DNA from: Pohlia nutans
Taxonomy: Eukaryota > Streptophyta > Bryopsida > Bryales > Mniaceae
Direction: 5' to 3'
Length of the DNA stretch: 64,000 nucleotides
Assembly (NCBI GenBank): GCA_022496805.1
Contig: CM040103.1
Span: 11,550,001 to 11,614,000, forward strand
Of the stretch, positions 47,201 to 57,593 are shown piece by piece. The notes under the pieces were generated by a model. That model was not told where the DNA came from and searched no databases. It saw nothing but the letters and a program-made list of their open reading frames with translations. How positions within the stretch are numbered: the first letter of the stretch is position 1; each line of letters begins with the position of its first letter. Position numbers and translations under genes: made by a program.

Positions 47201-47453
47201 TGCTCCTCCTGCTCAGCCAAATGCTGCTCCAAATGTTGCTCCAGCTCAACCAAATGTCGCACTTATTGTTGCTCTTCCTGGTCCTGCCCAACCGAACGCT
47301 GCTCCTCCTGCTCAGCTAAATGCAGCTCCGATTGTTGCCCCTCCCAATCTGGCAGGCGCTTTTGACATAAATGGTGGTTTGGAGCGTTCTCGACTCAGGC
47401 CCCTACGAACTTGTGAGTCTGAGTCAGAAGGAAACCTCTTGCCCAAACTCTAG
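44275..47453 (+). CDS. unrecognised six-exon gene with duplicated exon and Pro/Ala/Val/Asn-rich tail, 376 aa
   Basis: Exons 44275-44299, 44971-45051, 45713-45825, 45962-46049, 46155-46250 and 46726-47453 join in frame (1131 nt) with GT-AG borders throughout. Exon 2 (DGPGSEEHIISLGG...KAIQ) and exon 5 (DGPGIFPSSNEEHII...EAIQ) are paralogous and both lie between phase-1 introns. Exon 6 encodes a long low-complexity region with many APAQPN, VAPNV and ALIVA repeats and ends in a short charged segment (ERSRLRPLRTCESESEG). There is no signal peptide, membrane segment or known domain. The protein is probably disordered and its role is unknown. The exon model rests on splice signals and open phases, not on homology. 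Alternative: a decaying lineage-specific gene. Confidence 0.6.
44385..44820. repeat. TTAA-type element (copy E) in intron 1, carrying a nested element
   Basis: The left end TTAACTCCTAAAGGACCA mirrors CCTTGGTCTTTGAGGGGTTA at the right, where the bounding TTAA has become TTAT. A 30-bp-TIR element (44506-44721) is nested inside. Confidence 0.65.
44506..44721. repeat. MITE with 28-bp perfect terminal inverted repeats, TA target
   Basis: The left end starts CACTAAATAGGTAGATTAGT and the right end ends in its exact reverse complement. The match extends 28 bases inward. TA flanks both sides (44504-44505 and 44722-44723), suggesting a Tc1/mariner-mobilised MITE. The CACTA start also recalls CACTA elements. 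Confidence 0.85.
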
Positions 47454-47595
47454 ATACCTGCAAGAATTTTCAATCTTAGTATCGAGAAACCTCTTGCCCA
47501 AACTCTAGATACCTGCAAGAATTTTCAATCTTAGTATCGAGAAACCTCTTGCCCAAACTCTAGATACCTGCAAGAATTTTCAATCTTAGTATCGA
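47431..47595. repeat. 55-bp tandem repeat, three copies, spanning the stop codon
   Basis: GAAACCTCTTGCCCAAACTC starts at 47431, 47486 and 47541, an exact 55-bp period with copies identical by eye. The TAG stop of the 376-aa gene (47451-47453) lies in the first unit. Confidence 0.95.
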
Positions 47596-47609
47596 GAATT
47601 TCAAGCTTT

Positions 47610-48134
47610 TGGCCGCTTTACACTTGAGGAGTTGGGCCCGTCGTTCTTGGGCCCAATCCAACAGAATTTCACCCAATATTAGCCTTTGACCCAACCTCAA
47701 GTACTCAATATAATAAGATTAGAATAAAACACCTATTATACATGTTCCTTGGAAATTTCAGATCATATAAGCCTTAGAGCCAACTTGAAGTACTCAATAT
47801 AATAAGATTAGAATGAAGCACCTATTGTACATATTCCTTGGAGATTTCTGCTCATAAAAGCCTTGGAGAATAGTGTTTTTTAAACCTTTTTCTGTTAGAG
47901 AACTTGGGCCCAAGTTCAAAGTTTGGGCCTTCATATTTGGAGAATCCAAAGATTGGAGTTGGGCCAGTGTAAGAGCTTGTCAATTTTAGTATAAAAAATG
48001 TTTTGGTTGCATTGGACTCGACTACAAGTGTAAAGGGGTTGGGCCCAATTTCAAGCTTTTGATCAATGAGACGCAAGGATTTCAGCCCTTTTACACATTA
48101 ACATGAACCTGACTCCTAGTGTAAAGCGGCCCTT
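47610..48134. repeat. TIR element, GGCCGCTTTACACT termini
   Basis: The left end GGCCGCTTTACACTTGAGGA mirrors the right end GACTCCTAGTGTAAAGCGGC. Its termini resemble the GGGCCGCTTCACACTA family at 12437 and 21497, but the interior is different. An internal duplication (CAACTTGAAGTACTCAATAT-type) occurs at about 47690-47860. Confidence 0.75.
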
Positions 48135-48519
48135 ATTAGCATCAAAGTTTTCTATTAATCTGCTTGATTTTGGCACTCTCAAATGCATAACATTCAGTAG
48201 CCTTCATGCCCACTACCTTTCCTTCATGCACTTTGCTGAACACCTTGGGGCCTCTACCTGCTGAGAGCATTTCCACCCATGCACGCTAGGACTAACTCTC
48301 TCAAATTATTCATCTATGTTTGAAGGGCCCTTGCAATCACACTCCCCCACCCTTGCACGCCCTTCACATATCAAAAGTGCACATCAAATAGTCAATGGAC
48401 CAATCAAAAGTAGAATGGGAGAATATAGTCAACTAAATAGTGATTTGAAGGCCCAATTTCTAACACGCTAGAATCCAGAGTCAAGAGGTATTATGAAAGG
48501 GCCCTTAAAACTTTCCATC
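48135..48519. other. non-coding
   Basis: No gene recognised; GGGCCCTT motifs occur at 48328 and 48501. Confidence 0.4.
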
Positions 48520-48521
48520 TA

Positions 48522-50130
48522 CAGTGACTGTCAAAACTGATCAAACATTTGCAAACACTTCATTCAATCCTTGGTGGACAAGAAATGAACACATAAAAAT
48601 GGAGCTGGTAATTTTATTAACATACTATGTAATAAATAGTACATATTAGAGGAAATACGCCTTCCATATTAGAGCTCTAAACAGATTGAGAAAAATCCAA
48701 AGTCCACCTAGGCATTTGATCAGTTTTGCCAACCCATGAAAGATGATCTCTCAATACTTTGTCCACCTCCCTTTTGCTGCTTTTACAGCTGCAATTCTAT
48801 GTGGCATACTTTCTACAAGCCTCCTACAATCATCTGGTGTAATTGAGTGGAAAACTTCTACCACACGATCCCATAATTCTAATAATCCATTTGGAGGTCT
48901 CTCATATTGATTGAGTCTCCGTTTGAGAATTGACCAAAGGTGTTCAATGGGATTCAAATCAGGCGATTGAGCAGGCCAAGGTAGAAGAGCAAAAGGTTGC
49001 CGTGAGAACCACTCTTGAAGCATCTTTGTTGTGTGAATGGGAGCATTGTCTTGTTGAAAGATAACACGAGAACGGTCTAAGTTGAACTTGGAAATTACCC
49101 TGTGGACATTTTCCTCTAGAATGTCACGATAACGAATCTGATTAATGCGCCCCTCCACTTTGCATATCAATCCAGGTCCATGCATGCACATACACCCCCA
49201 AACCATAATCCCTCCACCTCCATGTTTCACTGTTTGACTGATAGTTCGTTCCGAAAGCGGCATCGCCTCTCGTGTCCAACACCAAACTCTTCCGTCTGAG
49301 TTGAAGCGGTTGATTTTACACTCGTCTGAGAAGATTACTTGACTCCAATCCTCTATGGTCCAGTGTTCGTGGACACTAGCGAACTCTAAACGTGCCTTTA
49401 CATTTTTGAGAGAAAGATGTGGTTTTTTGACCTTTGTTTGCGAACGTAAACCAGCTCTATGAAGTGCACGTTTGATAGTATGAGAGCTCACTTTCACTCC
49501 CAATACTTGTTGCGAAGACCTTGCTAAATCTGCACAAGTACCCACTCTTCCCCTCACCATTTCTAATACACACCTTCGTTCCTGTGCTCTATTCAACTTT
49601 CGAGGTCTACCTCCACGCAAGCGGTTTACATCTGAAACATGTACCTGACGAAGGTTATGAACACTTCCCACACTCACATGCAAAGTATTTGCTATCTCCC
49701 TGTGTGAATATCCTCTCTGGAGCATCGAAACTATGTTATCTTGAGTTTGTCGAGATAATGCTTTGGGCATCTTGAAACACTAAAGAAGAAGGTCTATACA
49801 GTAGCAATAATTGTGTACACAGCTATCAGAGACTAGAGAATTCAAAGTTCTATGAGTGCCAGTGGAAGATCTCTCACAAATCTGTGCACATCACTTCATG
49901 AGATATTGCATTTCATGGAGTGTCAAAAGTGATCAAATGAGAGAGATGGTCACTAACCATCCATCTGTCCACACAAATGCATTGCCATCTGTACAATTAC
50001 GTTGATAAGTATCTCAGTTTATAATAGATTGTGATTAACCTCTAAACCAGAGCATGCCACTTGCCAGATTGCAATTAATGACAATCGAACTTGTAATTAT
50101 CCAATGTATGATCAGTTTTGACAGTCACTG
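48522..50130 (-). mobile_element. intact Tc1-like DNA transposon (DD34E), 1609 bp
   Basis: Terminal inverted repeats start CAGTGACTGTCAAAACTGAT at both ends, with 28 bases matching except for one position. They are flanked by a TA duplication at 48520-48521 and 50131-50132. One uninterrupted transposase gene fills the centre on the minus strand. Perfect structure and an open frame indicate a young and possibly active insertion. The right end is 343 bp upstream of the MurC start codon. Confidence 0.97.
48751..49770 (-). CDS. Tc1-like transposase, DD34E, 339 aa
   Basis: Cut-and-paste transposase. The N-terminal half has paired helix-turn-helix DNA binding (residues about 5-110), with the typical YSHREIANTLHVS helix and a GRPRK hook at 55-59. 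The catalytic acidic residues are D149 (VIFSDE), D241 (FQQDNAPIHTT) and E276 (SPDLNPIEHLW), with exactly 34 residues between the last two. A glycine-rich box (KHGGGGIMVWG, about 182-192) precedes the second Asp, and the C-terminus ends KAAKGRWTKY. The length of 339 aa is normal for Tc1. The start is ATG at 49768-49770. DD34E Tc1 elements are typical of animals and fungi, whereas the well-known plant mariner-like elements are DD39D. Confidence 0.97.
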   Translation of the reverse strand: MPKALSRQTQDNIVSMLQRGYSHREIANTLHVSVGSVHNLRQVHVSDVNRLRGGRPRKLNRAQERRCVLEMVRGRVGTCADLARSSQQVLGVKVSSHTIKRALHRAGLRSQTKVKKPHLSLKNVKARLEFASVHEHWTIEDWSQVIFSDECKINRFNSDGRVWCWTREAMPLSERTISQTVKHGGGGIMVWGCMCMHGPGLICKVEGRINQIRYRDILEENVHRVISKFNLDRSRVIFQQDNAPIHTTKMLQEWFSRQPFALLPWPAQSPDLNPIEHLWSILKRRLNQYERPPNGLLELWDRVVEVFHSITPDDCRRLVESMPHRIAAVKAAKGRWTKY

Positions 50131-50132
50131 TA

Positions 50133-50473
50133 CTTCTGGAGTGTGAGACTCTCTGAGGCCATGGGTGGCCATGCTGTTAAGTGTGGAATATTCTGCACCA
50201 TCTACGGTGGAATATTCCACACCATCTACTGTGGTGGAGACAAGGCAGGGACAGTGCATGCTAAGTTACTGAATGTTAAACCCCTGCACGTTTCAAATTC
50301 TAAACAGCGCGCGAAATCCGAAGAGTGCTTGACGCAAATAGCGGAGACGCTCAAACCCTAATTTACGAAGCGACTGACGATTTTCTCCTTTTTGCTTTTC
50401 GAAATTTCCCTTTTCTGCGCAATCACAATGTTTAAAGCCTTCGTTGCGTGAAGGCAGTCGGAAGAGCAGGTCC
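50133..50473 (+). promoter_or_regulatory. probable promoter and leader of MurC
   Basis: A telo-box AAACCCTAA lies at 50353-50361. An imperfect repeat GTGGAATATTC-CACCATCTAC occurs twice at 50180-50230. No TATA box is convincing. Only about 340 bp separate the Tc1 transposon from the start codon. Confidence 0.45.
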
Positions 50474-53400
50474 ATGGAGTCGTCGGCTCTTTCGTTTCCG
50501 CTCGTGTTCCCTAGAATTGAAACGCGGCAGAATTTAAGGAGCTGTAGATTAACGAGGACCAAATCGATACGCGTGGTTTCGACCTGCAGTTCGTTTGGCT
50601 ATGGCGGGGGTTTTTCTAGGGTTTCGGGCCATTCTTGCAGTTTCCGGCGATGGCGCGTGGAGTCTGGATTCGACGGAGGCGGCGCGAAATCCGTGCATTT
50701 CGTTGGAATTGGAGGCACAGGGCTTTCGGCACTCGCGCTCCTCGCACTGCAACAAGTAACTTACTTCCATTTCGATTAATTTCTTTTTTTTGGTGCTTTG
50801 AATTTTTTCAAAACGAATTCTGTTCAAAGCAATCGTTTCGCGCATTGCCGATTCCGTGAGTTCATCGACTTGGTCACCGAGTCTGATAGAATTTTTTTCT
50901 AAAAGTCAAGTAGATTTTTTTGTGACTTCTGCTTTGAAATTTTTCAACAACTTCAAAAATTTCTGTTTGAAGCAATCGTTGCCAATCCTGTGAATTCAGT
51001 GTTCTCGTCACCGTTTTGATCTGCGAGTCTGATAGATTTTTTTTCTAAAGGTTAAGTAGATTTTTTTGTTTATTTATTTATTGGTGGCTTCTGCTTTCAA
51101 AATTTTCAACAACTTCAAAACGAATTCTGTTCGAAGCAATCGATTCTCGCGTTGACAATCCTGTGAATTCATCGACATGGAGTATTCTCGTCACCGCTTT
51201 GATTGATAGATTTTCTTTTTTTCTTTTTGCAAAAAAAGGTTAAGTATGGATTTTCACTGTGATTTATTGAGGTAGGGTTTGCGATCTGTGGTTTGTTAGG
51301 ATTGGCGAGTGAGCGGGTCCGACTGGGCATGGAGCGAGCAAATCGAAAAACTAAAAGACTCTGGTGCTCGTGTGTACGTTGGCCACAATGCTTCCCAGAT
51401 GATTCCTCCGGGATCTCTCCCTCCCGACGCTCTTGTTGTGTCCAGTGCCGTCGGTCCTGGGAACGAAGAAGTTGATGCCGCTTTTGCCCTCAATGTGCCT
51501 GTGTAAGCCCTCCTTCGTGCCATTCCTGCACCAATTTGATCAATTGTATTGTCAAAAATATAAGTCAAAATGTGATCACATTTCGTATCACCAGACTTAG
51601 TGAAGAGCATTGTAGAAAACAAAAATTGGACAAAAGAAAGTCTCCATATGAATTTCTAAAAACTGCAAAAAAACAAACACAAAGCTCATTTGGTCCTTCA
51701 GTTTTGAGGGGCCTTTTTTGGTTTATTTTTTTACAAATACATGCCGTGTTCTTCACTGATTCTGATGGTATAAAAATTGTCTCATCTGAATTATGTTTTT
51801 CAAATCGTGTTGGTCATTGAATCCTCTCCAACTTCAGAGTCTTAAGTTGGCCGTTGTTTTGTATCGCAGTTACAAGAGGGATACTTGGCTAGGGAAACTA
51901 ACAGAAGGTTATGAGCTTATTGCTGTTGCTGGTACTCATGGTAATCTTACATCTTCCTAGTTTTCTTCAATTTGCAGACCTGATTTTTTTGCTTGTATGC
52001 TACTCTCAAGTAGTGAAGCTAACAAGGACTACGTGCTGTTTTTTGAAATATTGAACTTGGTTGGTGCAGGTAAGAGCACGACGACAGCGATGCTGAGCGT
52101 GGTTCTGCGCAGCTTAGGGGAAGATATATCTGCAATTGTGGGTGCTCAAGTTCCACAGGTATTCCTTGAGAATAATCACCCTCCATAAGTTTTTATTAGT
52201 CTATGTATCGTATGTGCAAGTAGCTGTCCTCACTTTGAGGAGGATTAAGCTCAGACTATGAATCCTAAAACTGTGCATTTACTTTGTTGAGACCTAAGTA
52301 AATGACAGGGGCATTATATCTTCTTTGAACGCTTTCATAATGACCTTCAACGAAATGAAACCTAGACTTCCTCAAGTCAAAACTTTGGTTTGTTGTTCTG
52401 GTTTCGTTGGATTTTTTGTGAACTTTATTATTTTTTTCTTCGAGGAACTCATTTGCAGCTGTGATGGATGTTTAATGAACGAGGCTCCCATTCTCGCCAT
52501 GACTATATGGGGTTAGTTTATGAAATCTTCTGAGTAAGTCTTTGCTAGGAGTTTTGCCTCGACGAAGAAGATGTCAATTATCAATACTGCACAAAGCCAT
52601 TGATTCTAGTGGATGTGTTATTGCAGTTTCCAGATGGAGGCAATGTAATGTATGGGGCTAGCCGCAAATTTGTCTTAGAGGTGCGCTCCAATCGTCTTTA
52701 AACTAACATGCTGTCTGTGAGATCCTTCTGTACGTTTTCAGGAAAATTTGTTCCTGTGAAATTTTTGTTTATCGGTATCAAGATGGTAGTGGTTGTTCGG
52801 CAAGCAAAGGATCTCTTTTTACTTCCAACATGACTTAATTCAATTTTGGTATTTGAAGGTTTGAGAAGCAAGCCTGTGTTTTGGTTGCACACCAGATTTT
52901 CAAGTTCATTGGATTTCCATTCATCTGCAAGATTTGTTGTTAATTCTTGGGTTGCAAACTGCAGGCTGATGAATACGATGGCTGTTTCTTAGGCATTTCA
53001 CCTTCCTTGGCAGTGGTGACAAATGTTGAGTGGGAACATGTAGACATGTTTGCAGATGAGGTTTTCATTTCGCCTTGTGACTTTGTTATTTCAATTGTAG
53101 TTAAATTCCATATCAAGGCTGTATTCTCTGAATGCTTTGGCCGTAAAATTTTGTAGCTTCCATTTGATGAGGTGTTCAATGAAGTGATCTTTGCATGTTG
53201 CAGGAGGCAGTCAGGAATATTTTCAGGAAGTATATCATGCGAATAAAACCAGGAGGATACCTTGTAATTTGTAGTGACAGGTGAATTTCAATCCCTGTAA
53301 CTATTTGTCTTGATTGTTTGTATTGTTGACTGTAAATTTTTATTTGATGAGAGTATGTCATTGTATCATTACAAAACTGAGAGTAATGTGTCTTATATAC

Positions 53401-56400
53401 CTCGCAGTGCTGGTGCTAAATCCTTGTTAAGTTCGACGAAAGAAGAGGAACAAACAATTTTAGATACCGAATCCCATCTAAAAAGGCGGGTTGTAACATA
53501 CGGCTTGGGAGGAAGCAGCGATTGGCGAGCAATAATGCTTGTCCCAAATCCACAAGGTGGAACTGATTACACAGTGGTGAGTATACATGAGTAAATTTAT
53601 TTTTTTACCATATTCTCATGAATCAAGTTGATTTCTATTTTTATTGAACAATGGTATTTTTACAAGTGCATGTAAGCTAAAATTCTCTCCATTTACACAT
53701 GGGTCAAACAGGGTCCATGTTCCTCATCACTGATTTTGGTGAGCAGTCATAGGAACATGGAATTTCTTTGCTAGTTTGTATGACTGCTCCGAATTGATTT
53801 TGGTGCACAGTCATAGGTGCACAATCACTGGTGCATGAGCAGTCATAGGGACATCCACCATAGTTGTTATGGATATCAAGCCCTTGCAAACTCTCAGTCA
53901 AATCCTGTATTGTCTTTGCTTTTGGAGAACAACCAGGATCTAGTGGGCAACTGGATTTCAATTTGCAAGGTGTGGTCATTACAATAAAACCGTAACCATA
54001 ACCACACTCACTGCCGTGTGCTCTTGGTAACAGGTGTATAAGAACAGACCTTTAACCCGAGTTAGTTTACGCATGCCAGGCATGTACAATGTGCTTAATT
54101 CTCTTGCTGTAAGTACATTTCATCTCTCACTGCTGATGTGATATTAATGTTCTAATGGAAAACCTTCACTTGAGGATATATGTTATAATCAATACTCCCT
54201 CTGGAAATAATTGTCCTAGTTTTTGGCATTTTCTTTTTGCAGTATTTGTCCGATGTTTTATACTTCAAACGTGAGCCCTGTCCACTTCAAATGGGGCGGA
54301 CACAGAGTGACACAAAAACTACGTACTAGTATTAAAGATAGACCATTTTTCGAGTACTGAGATTGCTTAAAGCAGTTTGTTAAAACACGCCAAAAACTAG
54401 GACAGTTATTTTTGGACAAAGGGAGTAAGATGTATGGTTGTTTAAAATCTGTGTACTTCTAGATCTTTTACCAATGGTCATGCACAGAGTGTTGATATTT
54501 CCTCTTTTCATAGTCTAGTGTCAATGTCAAGGGAAGAAAAGATGTTGAATGTGAGTGAATACTTGAGTGATTAGTGATGATCAAGATTGGCAGGTCATTG
54601 TGGTTATGTCATTGCTGGCAGCAGAGAAGGAAAAGGAGGGTGAAGAACAGGCAAGGGTAATGAAGTCCGCTGCAGAGGCTGCAAGCAAGGCTTTAGGTGA
54701 ATTCTCTGGGGTAAAAAGACGCTTCGATTGGATAGGAACTGTCCAGGGATGTCACATTATCGACGACTATGCCCATCACCCCACCGAGGTTCGTGCTGTT
54801 CTTCAAGCAGCTCGTCAACGGTTCGATCAACAACCCATTTGGGTGATATTTCAACCTCATACGGTCAGGTGAGTTTGTGAAATTTATAGTTTACACTAAA
54901 AGCTCTTTGTTTAGACCTTGTTTATAATCAGCTGCACCTTAAAATGACGAATTCAATCGATCATATTGTGAAAAATGTAACTTAGATGGAACCAAATTCT
55001 ATATCACCGGAATCAGCGAAGAACATTGGTCAAAAGCACAAAAAAATTGAACAAAAGGAATCTTACATAAGCTTCTCAAAGTTGCTCAAAGAAACCCATG
55101 AGGCCCAATCTAGGCTTCTTGGTCCTTTAACCCTTAAACGACAATGCCAGCCCCACGGGCTTGGTTTTAGTTTGGGAGAATCTTGCTCATAACTTCTACA
55201 CCATTGCACCAAATGGGGTTTTTAAAATTCCAAACTGAGCACCTTAGAGAGATCTATACTTCTTTAGAATAAAGCTAAAGTAAATTAAACACAGAATCAT
55301 GCTTAAAATGGAATTTAAAAGAGATTTTGGGTGTGGTATCAGGAAAGGAATTGTCGTTTAAGGGTTAAGGTTAACCCCTAAAAGACCAAGGATTGATGGT
55401 TTTAAAATGGCAAGTTCAACTGATTATGTTGTGAAAAAGATAATAACTGTCAACCTTAAAATAACAGATGAGACCCATTCTATTATCACGGTCAAAAAAA
55501 ACAAAAAAAAAAAAAACAAAAGAAACTCCACATGACCTCAAGACATGAAGGCCAAAATTTGGGCTTCTTGGTTCTTTAGGGGTTAAGGATTTATGCATCT
55601 GGCATTATTGGTTAAGTCATGGCCTGGAAATTACATATTGCTGCTTGGTGATACTGTATGATGCCAAAATGTTGCTTCTGGTTATAGTTGTGCTTTTGCT
55701 AGCCTTCTACTCACTTTCAGGGTTTGTAGGACGAGCTCTTAGCAGTAGTAATTTCAGTGGTTTGTCTTTGGCACAGTCGATTGGCCACGTTTCTACCAGA
55801 CTTTGCTCCTGCTTTCAGTGCTGCTGATCGAGTAATTGTGACAGAGGTATGACATCATTTTTTTTCCCCTTTGGAGGTTTGGTACTGTGTCATTGCAATG
55901 GCAGTCAGAGACCAAATTCTCCTTTCCTGCATTCTCATTTTCAGAATGGTTTCTCTGGAATATTTTTTGTCTGAAAACAGTGCTATACATGTAGCTTCTG
56001 TAAGGAGGCCCTGATGAGGTTCATCAAAATATACATGTGAAGCAAGTTGGTGAAACTGCAGGTATATTCTGCTCGCAACATCCGCACTGTGAAGATGGTA
56101 ACTGGGGAAGATTTAGCGAATGCTATTATTGGTCCCCCGGCCGTCTACATCCCTGACTTGGTACAATTCTTGACAGTCATTCTTTGAACCACCCTAGTTT
56201 ATTTTCATTCTACTTTGTTTCCATCTTACTATTATACCTTCGTGTACATCAGAGCTGTTTATATAAAATCTCCCTTTTGTTCAGCTGCAAGCGTAGGAAA
56301 TTTAGATTGGTTTTGGTTGTATGACAGGATGATGTAGTCGAGCGGCTTTCATGGGAGTTGGCAGCAATACAGAAGAATGCAATGAATGATCGCGGCAACG

Positions 56401-56645
56401 TTGTGTTGCTAACTCTTGGTGCTGGTATGCCATTCTTCACTATCAGTATTGACTTGGTAGCTTTTCAATAGCTCTGATTTTCTTATGTAAGAATGGTTGG
56501 ACTTTTTGTTGATTTTTACCAAGCAAAATTCTTGAACTTTGTGTGCAGAAAGGACCGGTGCTGATCTTATTCTTTTGCATTTGCAGGTGATATTACCAGT
56601 GTGGGTCCACGGCTAATGCAGGCGTTGTCAGTTCAAACAACATAG
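50474..56645 (+). CDS. MurC: UDP-N-acetylmuramate--L-alanine ligase (MurC), plastid-targeted, 14 exons, 571 aa
   Basis: Exons: 50474-50755, 51300-51502, 51870-51940, 52070-52158, 52627-52680, 52965-53060, 53204-53280, 53408-53576, 54034-54108, 54594-54868, 55777-55846, 56062-56160, 56328-56424, 56587-56645 (1716 nt, in frame, GT-AG). The enzyme joins L-alanine to UDP-MurNAc using ATP, the first peptide step of peptidoglycan synthesis. It shows the Rossmann loop [10 protein letters not shown] (74-83), P-loop GTHGKST (183-189), ADEYDG (234-239), TNVEWEHVD (252-260) and the C-terminal DDYAHHPTE (429-437). After removal of about 70 Ser/Arg-rich, acid-poor residues, which look like a chloroplast transit peptide, the core is about 500 aa, close to bacterial MurC. 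The transit-peptide call and plastid location are inferred. Introns 9 and 10 hold MITEs. Confidence 0.96.
50780..51265 (+). repeat. MurC intron 1: three diverged tandem copies
   Basis: CAAAACGAATTCTGTT-AAGCAATCG and flanking GAGTCTGATAGA-TTTTTTTCTAAA-GT-AAGTA blocks occur three times, beginning at about 50785, 50916 and 51082. Confidence 0.75.
53740..53870. repeat. local short repeat in MurC intron 8
   Basis: GAGCAGTCATAGG-ACAT and the related GCACAGTCATAGGTGCA recur at 53743, 53805 and 53837. Confidence 0.6.
54195..54425. repeat. Stowaway MITE in intron 9 of MurC
   Basis: The left end CTCCCTCTGGAAATAATTGT mirrors the right end GACAGTTATTTTTGGACAAA followed by GGGAG. TA flanks at 54193-54194 and 54426-54427. 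Confidence 0.92.
55127..55368. repeat. TTAA-bounded element (copy F) in intron 10 of MurC
   Basis: TTAACCCTTAAACGACAA at the left is the exact reverse complement of TTGTCGTTTAAGGGTTAA at the right. Confidence 0.88.
55371..55586. repeat. TTAA-bounded element (copy G) in intron 10 of MurC
   Basis: The left end TTAACCCCTAAAAGACCAAG mirrors CTTGGTTCTTTAGGGGTTAA. It adjoins copy F. Its interior resembles the preceding stretch at about 54930-55126 (CTTCTTGGTCCTT) and parts of MurC intron 2 (51550-51720), which are probably older relatives. Confidence 0.85.
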
Positions 56646-56793
56646 AACATCATCTTGAGAGCCACATGTTTTACAGAATGATATGCTTTTTATAATTTTT
56701 GAAAGAAGATTTAAATTATTGTGATTTTTTTATGTTTCTTGGTTGAGAAACATGCATGTCCTTGCACCCACCCATTCACAAGCTTGAGTATAT

Positions 56794-56799
56794 AATAAA
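56794..56799 (+). terminator. candidate MurC poly(A) signal
   Basis: AATAAA lies 149 bases after the stop codon, in an AT-rich context. Confidence 0.45.
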
Positions 56800-57593
56800 T
56801 CATTTCATCCGGAAGATGAAATGAAAATATATTTGTAACAAGGGGCTGAGGCATGTATCTTACCCACTTGAAGTCTGAATGAAGTAAAATTGTAACAAGC
56901 CTCTCCCCTTGAAGAACTTAGTTGTGAGAAAGAATGAGGAACATGCTTCACCTCCTTTTATTCAAACTAAAAAATATCATGAGAAGAGGGTCAGGTACCA
57001 TAGCTTGAAAAGCAGTACAATGGAGCACCCTTTTGAAAACTGGATCGGAAGAGAATCTTCACTTAGATTCACTTTTCTAAGTAATGAAGGAATGCCATTT
57101 GTAATCCATGAATTTAAGGACTATTGTGTCATTGTCACGTAAACTTAGTTTCTAATTGTAACTAGATTGTGATCCCATTGCAAAAGGGTGTTGGCTTCTA
57201 TTGCTCTATTATGCTATGACATGCTTCACCACAAAATGGAAAATAATTGTGATATTAACATTTAATTGTCTTAGTGTTCATTTTTTGAACAATGTGCAGA
57301 TTTCATCCACGGTTTCTCATCCGTCATGCACTTTTTGCAATGCAAATTCTTTACTATAGATTTTATAGTAAGTAAGCTTCATACATGTGAGAACCGATTA
57401 GAAAGGGGATGATTTGTGAACTTTCATTTTTCACCCCAAAAATACACTAAGACAACATAATTATGCACAAATATTGAAGACAAAAAAACAAATTAAATTT
57501 CAAAGGTATTGAATCCTTCAAACTACATTTTTGTGTAACCTAGATTTTCAAGCTACTTGCAATAAATTTGCACAACATTAAATCTGTGTTTGT
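56800..57593. other. non-coding
   Basis: The sequence CCGATTAGAAAGGGGATGAT at about 57396 recurs at 61735, suggesting a dispersed repeat whose limits I could not define. Confidence 0.4.

Noticed and set aside
46906..47319. Gln/Glu-rich minus-strand and Leu-rich plus-strand ORFs
   Set aside because: Alternate-frame readings of the PAQPN repeat exon; they reflect codon periodicity.
50143..50361. Upstream ORF before MurC
   Set aside because: It lies in the presumed promoter or leader, with no evidence for the transcription start that would put it in the mRNA.
56909..57142. 77-codon ORF downstream of MurC
   Set aside because: It follows the MurC poly(A) signal and has no recognisable domain or splice context.
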